A stretch of 64,000 nt of DNA from Pelecanus crispus (Eukaryota; Chordata; Aves; Pelecaniformes; Pelecanidae). The notes below the pieces were generated by a model. It saw only the letters and a program-made list of their open reading frames with translations. It was not told the DNA's origin and did not search any database. The stretch's first letter is position 1, and every line of letters begins with the position of its first letter. Shown in pieces: positions 55,620-64,000 of the stretch. Where the stretch lies: NCBI RefSeq assembly GCF_030463565.1, contig NC_134655.1:6646372-6710371 (forward strand), written 5' to 3'. Made by a program: the position numbers and the translations under genes.

Positions 55620-56330
55620 GCTCCCTTCTAGCATTCAAATGAACCAGCAGCGAGCAAACTATGAAAAACCATTTCCTCCGTCCCGATTAGCTCTCCATTG
55701 GATCAGCCAGCTGAATCAACTCATCCTGCAGCCACAGAAGTCACCAGATGCAACGTCCCAGGCAGCTGAACTCTACCCCTTTACAGCAAAGCCAAGGAGG
55801 AGCTTTGCCAGTGCCAGTGCAGCACCAGCAGGGACAGAGCTCTGCTGCGCCGCAGCACCACGTACATCGAAGAGAGGCGGCAAACTGGAGTCCTTGCACC
55901 GCTACTGCCAATGTTCCTCCCCTTCCCTCGGGAGGGGCTGTAGCCAGTCTGCTGTTCTGTGGCTCCGGTGGGGCAAAGCAGGCAGCACAGCCCAGATCCC
56001 CCCGCTGGGCTCCTGCTCCGGCACCTGGCTACGTGCCGAGGGGAGAGGCAGCCCTGCACGCCAGCGCCTAAGTGACCCACACACCGCAGGGAGACAGCCT
56101 GTTCTACCTGTAAACTCACCAGGTACCTGCCCCGTCTCAGCTGTCTCCTTCTCAAAGCCTTCTCCTTTTTCACATACATTTCCTCCGTTTTCATTATGTA
56201 TCGGACTGCACTTATACCTACATAACCATTTGCTTCTTACCAGCTTTCAGATGAAAAGCCCGGCTAACAGCTGATGGCACCCACCACAGCCTGAGAAGAC
56301 GACCAGCCAGGAAACAGCCAAGCACATGGA
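55620..56330. other. moderately GC-rich block upstream of STAG2
   Basis: About 20 CpG in the richest 480 bp, with observed/expected around 0.5 by hand count; flanks have almost none. It contains the longest open frame in the window (plus strand, 218 codons, 55618-56274), Ser/Pro/Ala-rich with no domain I recognise, and an overlapping 137-codon minus frame. It could be a noncoding exon, an alternative promoter or an old insertion. Confidence 0.4.
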
Positions 56331-59300
56331 AACCATAGGGCCCCAGAGGTAATGCACACATCAGTAAACAGAAAGCAAAACTTCTTTTCATAGTTTAACG
56401 CTATGAAGGCAAAAGCTTAAACAGGTTTTCTGCGGGGGGTGGGAGGGGATTTAAAGGGCATATGAAAAGTCAGGCTAAAACCTAACGTGAAGGTTAAGAC
56501 TTCACCCCAAGTTTAGAGACTTGAAGAGTGAGTAAGACAGAAGGACCTGTGTACCATCCTAGTAACTCTGCCAGCCTCAACTTCACCATCAAATAGTCCC
56601 CCTCTCACTACAAGTATTTTTTGGACTTCTGCTGTTTTTATTAAATAAATACATGGAATAGGTATTATGGAAGGAAAAGAACATGCTACAGTGCTTCACA
56701 ATCATAGGATTAATCATTAAAGTACCACTAGTAACATCAGTATCTTTAATGCAGTAAGTTAAATACCATTTTGAAATATAAATATACTGTGATGGTTTGA
56801 ATCATATGATATTTTTATATCAGTATTTAGTAATTTACACTGTCCAGTAAAATGTAGTTTTAACACTTGATATAAGCATTACAAAATACTGAAAAACTAA
56901 TCGACTGTACAATAAATGCAACTATTAGCCTTATTAAAGGGAAAAATATCTTTATTACTCTCTAATGATTCTGCCCAACAGTATTCCTGAGCTTTGGTAA
57001 AACGCACCTGAAATTGCAATACATCTTTAAAATGGTACGGTTTTAGATGTCTCTTAAAAAAGGCAAAGGTAAGATAACAAAAGTAGAAGTTACACCTCAT
57101 TGTGTCTGTCACATCTTTCCCTGCCAAAGAAGAGATGGCTTCCAGATGTTGCAGTCTGACTGCGTGGAAAATGAGGCTCTTAGGAAGAATAAAAGCCAAG
57201 TCAGGTGATAACCAAGATTTTAAAAAAAAAAAAAAGAAAGAAAAAGAAAAAAGAACTAAAAAAGTGCCACATATGCCTATTTAAACAAGCCAGAAGAGAA
57301 GTACTAGTTCATTTACGATACAAGGCAAGCAGACCTCCCAGCTGCCTAAATGCCCTAGATTTCCAAACTAAACTACAGAACAGATCAATATGTCCCTTTG
57401 CACACTGATTGTTCAAAAATTAAGTCTTCTGCACATCCCCTCAAAATTTTAGCTCTTGGAAAAGCTAGGGATGAAGATGCACATGCACCGTCCACAGCAA
57501 GCAGGTAACCAGCTACACAGTGAAAGCCTAGAACAGAATTAGCATTGTTCAAATGTGCAGCCAACAGCGATGAATTACTTCAGCACACACGGCAGGGTTT
57601 TCCAACTGCCAAGGTATCCCATCTGGCAAATTCTACTTTTTGTTCTTCCACTGATCAATGTAAGCCTGCAAGATGCCTTGCTTTATAGCGGCCTCAGCTT
57701 CCCCCTCCTACCATATAGATTTTCCCCTTTGAAAAGTCCAGGTCACTAGGGCTTTGTGCCCAGAACTTTGCTTGGGCATTTCTAAGAACAACTGCATTTG
57801 ATTATGAATTCTGGAGGGGGGACTCCACAGTACATACTGCAATAGCATCAGCTGCTACTATAAGATACTGTCAATATGAGGTGACTGAAATAAGGGAAAA
57901 CCCCATAAAATAAAACTACTAAAGGGAGGAAAGTAAAATCTCTCAAGCACGTCTCCCACAGCCAGCTGCTACCAGCCCGGGTCATAGCGCACTTTGGATA
58001 GTCCTTTGAAGAGCCCATGTACTCCTCTGCACTGTGATCCCAAGCCTTCTAAGACAAGAAGAGAAAAGGAGAACCAGCTCGGTTCTGTGTTTTGTCAGCT
58101 GAGATCCACCAGAGTTTATTAGCTGAAGCTTCATGCTACATAAAATGGTTGAACCGCTTCCATATGATAACTAAAGAGACTAAGTCCAGCACAGAACAAA
58201 CAGAACAGAATATAAGCACAAGTCAAACTGCATTAGTCTTAACTGGCTCTTTATAATAATTAAAAAAAAAAGGGGGGTGGGGTAAGAATGCTTCATGCCC
58301 CATTCCATCCTGCTTTCTTCCCCCGCAGCAGCCGGGCTGTTTTTTGTAACAGGCCTGGGCTACAGAAGGGCATTACTTTCTGGGATTCCCCATGGGCCAC
58401 CTGCAGGAATGCAGCTGCTCTGCACCCCGGTGCGGCGCGCCCTCCTCTCCCCCCCCAGTCGGAGGACTACTGTCATTATCAGTCTCACAACAGCAGTATA
58501 AAACTCTATTTATAGTGAAGCTCCAAAAACCACTACCTTGGTGTTTGCGTAAACAATCAAGAGCAGTCGCCCATCCTTCCCTGGCTCAAATGAAAATCCA
58601 TGCCATCAGAAAGGAAAAGGAATATTTAAGAAAAAAGGAATAAACATTGTGCCGCATCCAAACCAAGCAGTATGATAGCTAAAACCTAAGCCTTTCATAA
58701 GTGGATTATGGCTCTTTCAACAATCAATCTAAATAATCATCCTTACAAAATAAAATTCAAGCAACTACTCATGTATGCAAAAGTTGGCTTCACCTCTAAA
58801 ACAGAAGAAACAGAGATAAAAACCTTGTTATGTTTCATTAAAAAAAAGTTATCTCTGCAATTCTGCCAACCTCAGAACATCTGTGCTCCATACATCCTCA
58901 GTCATAACTTGAAGATTTTTAATACCCAACATTTTGTTCTTGTTCTCCCTCATAACATTTGGGCTAAAATCCCAATTGGTTTGTTCGGAGATTTGCAGCA
59001 CTGAATACTAATTTTGTATGAAACAGCAGTTGTGATGTGCATGGCTTTCCCCCACACAATTTAGAGAACTGAATATATCCACAATGCAGAATGCTAATAA
59101 TCCATTAATGAATTCATTACCAGATAAAAAAAAAAACCCAAAACCAAACCATATTATCATCACCAAGTCTAAAAATCACTCTGTCTTTATTTATCATAAA
59201 ACAGAGCCCTCTTACAAGAATTTTGTGGGAGAGATGACTGGTCCTGAAACCTCATGTATGGAGGCCTCGAGTTAGCTATTGACATTCATTAAACATCCAG

Positions 59301-62300
59301 AGGAAACCAGCGTGGCCACTTGTATATGTCCTAAGAACATTGCAAAAATATTGGCATTATTCAAATCAATAAGTTCTTTCAACTCTGTAATTGCTTACTT
59401 GTGGCAGGTAACAAATTACACCAACTGGGAGAGCTATAACACACTATGCCTGTTTTATGAAAGCTAACAAGAAGAAAAAGTATCAAAACCAGTTTTTTTA
59501 GAGACCAAACTCATTTTATTAAGCTGACAAATGCTGAGAAGCTCTTGATGGGTATAAAATATTCTGAAGCAAAGGTTAGTGAGACTTGTCCTTTTGAAAT
59601 TATTTTCCTTTATAAGTCTCTAAAATACTGTGCATTAGGCACCGTAGGGATACAGGAGCATCCATTCCACACAGATCTAAAATAAGAAATGTACAGCTTG
59701 TTAAGTCAACCAAAATTAAACCTTAGGTTTCTTCATTGAATCTAAAAAAAAAAAAAAAGGTCAAAAAGCTATACCCTTACATGTTTGTTCTTGAGTCAAA
59801 TCATCATGTAAATAAAGCTGGTAGTTCCCTCCTCCTTCAAAAGGCAGCTATAGCCTACAGCTAAATTTATATTTTGTTGAAAATTTACTGGTCACATTAC
59901 GCAAGTATCATAATTTGTAGTAAATATTTTACTTGAGCAATGTTCAATACATAGAAAATATTTTTAAAACTACAACTGTCACACTAGCTCAGCAACACAG
60001 TAGAAGCTGTTGAGATGAGGTAGTTACTTTCATCCTCTTTTTCTTGTATTTTCTTTTTACAAGAAGAAAGAAAAAAAAAAGAAAAAAAAAAAGGAGCAGT
60101 AGTGCCAGATGTCTCTTAAACAAGCTACATGTGCTATGATTCCTCCCCCTTCCCCCACTCCAAGAGAGGCATTCTGGAACGGGGTGTACCCTATAGCATC
60201 AGTTAGCTGGATGCAGAGAATTGTCCCACTCCCTTGGAATCGCATTAAACTAGCAGCAGATTTCTAGGACTCCGAGGTACCAATCGCTTACTAACACCCT
60301 CACCTCCAGCAGATGAAACAAGTCTCTCTTCCTAAACACTATGGTTTTTTTCTTTTTCTTCCTTACAGCTGCGACAAAAATGCAATCTTGGGTACATGTA
60401 AAGAGCTGAAGCTATTGTTTTTTACCGTATCTTAAACTCAAAAAGAACCTCTTTTTAGTAGTCATAGTTTAGTAGCTCCTTTAATACAAGGCATACCAAA
60501 ACCCACTTTTTCTCTGCTAAAATTTAGTTGGTAAGTATATATAAAATGTAAAGTAACATTTCATTGCAATGCTGACTTTCTTTACAGCAGCTATATTTTA
60601 ATTTGTACAGCAGTTTAATACTTGCGATTTTGTGTGGCAAATTCAGGTAAATTTACTGCTGAACAACCCTTTCCTAGGACTCTTAACAGGCTGCTACCCA
60701 GGGGGGAAAACCTAACTAGATCAAATATTATCATTCCACTGGGAGGGTGGGGTGGGGAGGGGGGAACAAAAGAGAACAAGTGTTCACATTTCATATGTTC
60801 TGGTTTACAGTCAGATCTATTAACGACAGCTCATCTTCACTGACAATTAAAGCTAATATTCTGAACTGCAAATAGGGAAGACTAAAGAGCTGACAAATCC
60901 CATTTTGCTGACTTCCGTTACATGGGTGGTAACCTCCAGAGGGATGGAAAACTCAACTGCCACAGCAGAAGTCACCAGAGGACAACTATCAAAACCTATA
61001 GTTGTCCAAAAATTGCATGGAAAAATGCTTCAGTCACTCCCTGTAGTTTCAGCTTTTAATTTATTATCGGAAGTGTATCATCTTCTTGTGGTTTTCAGCT
61101 GATGATCATATTTGACTTCTCAGTTTGAAATTACCTCTAATTATTAAAACAAGAATTGCTGGATCACAAGTGCTCTATCTGTCACCAAGTCTTTCCCAAC
61201 AATTGCTGTGGTTTCATAATTAACTGCATTCCTACTCTTAGCACAGGTTTCTCTTCCTCCGTTTTGTACCAAATACATATCCCCCATCTCCCCACACTCA
61301 AATCAGAAATGGCTAACTCAGCAGTTGAGAAGACCACATACTGTTAAGCGTACAGGGCTTTTTCAGTCTTGTGAAAGTTTCTCTGACTTTTCAGTAAATA
61401 GCAATTCCAACTATTTTAAACAGTTGGACAGAAGAGGGATTATTTAAAATAGACAATAGCTCTTTTGGATTGCTTTGATCTTTCTACTCCATTTTACGTT
61501 GTACAATGATGCAATGCTGAAATAGGTCTCTAAACCACATATTTAAATTTCTGAAATACAAAATTAAATCTACTTGAATTCCTCGTATTAAGTTATTCAG
61601 TTGTCCTAGCTACTTATTCAAGAGCAGCGTTTCTTTGACTTAGTTAGCCATCAGTTACATAATTATTTATTACTCCTGTGTTGAACTCAGCAGACTCTGC
61701 TCTTGCTTATGGCTAACAGATTTTGTCCTCATAAATTATTTTTACCAGTAGCTTGTGATCACCACTCAGGATTCTAACATCAAATCATGTCATCTAATGG
61801 CAAATAAAAAGTTTTTCACCTGGTAAGATTCTGCAAAATCATTTACTACTTACAGTAAGTTCACAGCTCCTGAAACCAAGGTCTACTTTAAAAAAAAAAA
61901 AAAATTTCAATTACATATAGCTTGTTACCACAGGGCCAGCTATTCATTATTGGAAAAGGGAAGAGACTAAAAATTAAGTAACTGGATTAGGATTCACGCA
62001 CATTTAAAATACCTTTATACAAAAAATAACCTAGGATACTTAAGTATCATCAAGTAAAAAATTTTTTCAAGTCATTATTTTAATGCCCCAGGCACTGATT
62101 GCATAAGAACACTAGATCAGCAATAAGCTATGTTATATTAATCTCTTTACATTACTAATGCAAATTGCCAACTTTGTGTTCTGCTTACTCAAAAAGCCAC
62201 TTAATGTTTAGAATTCTTACAATACATCAGCAGTATAGAATTCTCATGCTGTTGTACCACTAATCAGGATTATGAGCATATCTTGTTTCAAATAGGTTTG

Positions 62301-63235
62301 CCCTCAAAATTTTCTAAAATTTAAATTCAATTCCTATATATGCATGCTACTGGAAGTTAACATCACCTGACAAAATAGCTACACATAATGTTTAGTTACA
62401 ATAACACAGTGCTTTGACTGAAATATATTTACCATCTTTCCTTTACTTTTGTTCACCCATATACAACTAAGTGTAATCAGTTTTAATGTTTCAGATTAAG
62501 GTTTAATGCCTCACCTAACCTATATGAAAAACCTCGCACTGTTTTGGTCGTGCTCTGTTGCATAGGTGGCAAAACATAGGTTACTAATAAATCAATTGAT
62601 CTGAAGAAGTGACTACAATAATCCTACTGAATGAAACACACTTATCAGATCTGTCTTGGAAGACTCAAATGTAAATCATCAAAGGGGTTACAAGTTTCCA
62701 AGATTTTTTTCTTCCCCCTGTTTCAGCACTGACTGCTGTTTTCTTGTGGACATCATATTAAGAAGAGTTTATATATTAATAAAACATTCTATTTGGAGTA
62801 AGTCTCCTATCGCCTCCACAACAAGTGTACTAGGGGCCATTAATATGTATAACCGATCCTGCACAATTTCATAAACTCGGAAGGTGAGACTAATATTCCA
62901 TGCAGAGGATGCTTTCTTGGCATCAGACTGACTTGGTCTTGAAACAATATAAACCAAGTTTTAGCAAAAGTTAGGGAAAGAGGTAATAACATTCAATTTA
63001 ATTGTTAGACAAGAACATTTTTATCTGAGTGTAAATTAGGTCTGGCGGTTGTTCAGCTTGACCTCCACTTACTATAATCTTGCCCTAGGGTATGAAAATC
63101 CTAGATCATTAAATGCTATGAATTTAGTCTTGCAAGCAACCTAAAATGAACCTGCAATAAGAGCCACGGTTTTCAATTGCTGTTAAGAGTTGAAGAGACA
63201 ATAGTGGTAATAGGCAACACCATGTCAAGTTGGGC

Positions 63236-63341
63236 TTTTTGTTTAGTTGTTAGTTTTGGGGTTGTTCTGTTGGTTTTTGTGTTTTTTGGGGTGGTTTTGG
63301 TTTTTTGGGGTTTTTTTTTGTTTGTTTTTTGGTTTTTTTAA
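63236..63341 (+). repeat. G/T-rich low-complexity tract
   Basis: TTTTGGGGTTTT-type sequence, the same class as the intronic A/C tracts but in the opposite orientation. Confidence 0.9.
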
Positions 63342-64000
63342 ACACAACTACTATCTCTACCCTTAGCATATTATTTTTAATTTCAGGGTGTTTTTGCAAT
63401 TAAGGGAAAGTAATTACCCTTTAAATTCAGAGGTCAAGAGAAAAACAAACCACCATTTTTTAATATACATATTGTTCAGTTTTCTCAGAAAAGATGGGTT
63501 AAGATAAAGCTGCCCATTTCTTTCAGTTATGAGAAACATTTTTAAATGCCAGCTTTCCTACAATTCTCTAGACAGTCAACAGACATTTTAGGAACTGCTA
63601 CCAATTCATTACTGTGAAACAGATGCCTGCCAAAAAAATTAATTACAGAACATAAATTTTATTACTATGTGAATTAACTTAAGACTTTATATGCTAAGCA
63701 TAAAAACTACTCTAGAACCACAGAATCTGGTATAATACACAGCCCACTAAGAAAACAAGGCAGAAGAAAAAAAACCCAGAAAGGTATGTAAGCACTTCTT
63801 GCAGCTGATCATAGCAAAATACACTTGCTAGGCCACAACTAGTAAAATTCCTCTTCCGCAAGTCTTAGCTGCAGGGAAGGAACAAAGGTAAGAACAGTAA
63901 CCAGCAGAAAAGGAGCCAGACAGCAACACAGAACCTTTAAAAAGGTCAGAGAAGACTGATGATGGACCACAGAACAAGCGGTAATTAGCTACTTGTGAAC

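Larger units (their letters stand above)
49415..64000. other. region upstream of the start-codon exon; probably 5'UTR introns
   Basis: About 14.6 kb without a recognised coding exon. Contents: an old CR1 copy (about 52390-52830), a moderately GC-rich block (55620-56330), a small CpG-bearing patch with GGCGCGCC near 58420-58450, a G/T-rich low-complexity tract (63236-63341) and an unexplained minus-strand frame (62769-62957). In mammals STAG2 has long 5'UTR introns; this is probably the same, with the main promoter beyond 64000, but that is inference. Confidence 0.5.

Overview
The window is vertebrate nuclear DNA and almost certainly avian. It is AT-rich and intron-dominated. It carries CR1 LINE 3' ends with the bird-type 3' end (GGTTGGACTGGATGATC followed by an ATTCTATG-type octamer tail), plus many degenerate A/C-rich tracts of the kind common in bird introns. 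The CR1 wording (TTAAAGGTCTTTTCCAACC) looks more like non-galliform birds than chicken, but that is an impression from memory, not a search result.

One gene dominates: a complete coding region for the cohesin subunit STAG2 (SA2, Scc3 family) on the minus strand, from the start codon at 49389 to the stop at 8130. I reconstructed 33 coding exons, all with GT-AG introns. The joined frame is 3789 nt (1262 residues plus stop) with no frame break. The length fits the long human isoform (1268 aa as I recall it) after three small indels: about 6 residues fewer at the exon 28/29 junction, 1 fewer in the basic N-terminal stretch and 1 more in cassette exon 30. The STAG domain, the stromalin conservative domain and the Trp and Arg of the conserved SA2-SCC1 surface that binds CTCF are present.

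Layout from right to left, which is the direction of transcription: 49.4-64 kb is upstream sequence without a recognised gene. It probably contains 5'UTR introns, an ancient CR1 copy near 52.4-52.8 kb and a moderately GC-rich block at 55.6-56.3 kb. The start-codon exon is at 49.35-49.41 kb; N-terminal exons lie at 41.6-49.4 kb; STAG/SCD exons at 33-40 kb; the helical-repeat body at 14-33 kb; the C-terminal tail, including the alternatively spliced 114-nt exon, at 11-14 kb. A final intron with an unexpected CpG island lies at 8.2-11 kb. The last exon and an AT-rich 3'UTR run to about 6.24 kb, where tandem poly(A) signals are followed by a GU-rich element. Sequence from 1 to about 6.2 kb is intergenic, with no gene seen. 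In mammals XIAP lies upstream and SH2D1A downstream of STAG2; neither is visible here.

I found no new multi-gene system. The points most worth a second look are a 4-codon upstream ORF whose stop overlaps the STAG2 start codon (ATGA), the CpG island in the last intron with a short mitochondrial-presequence-like frame, a lineage difference at the exon 28/29 splice junction, two near-identical CR1 ends flanking exon 3, and a few unexplained reading frames.
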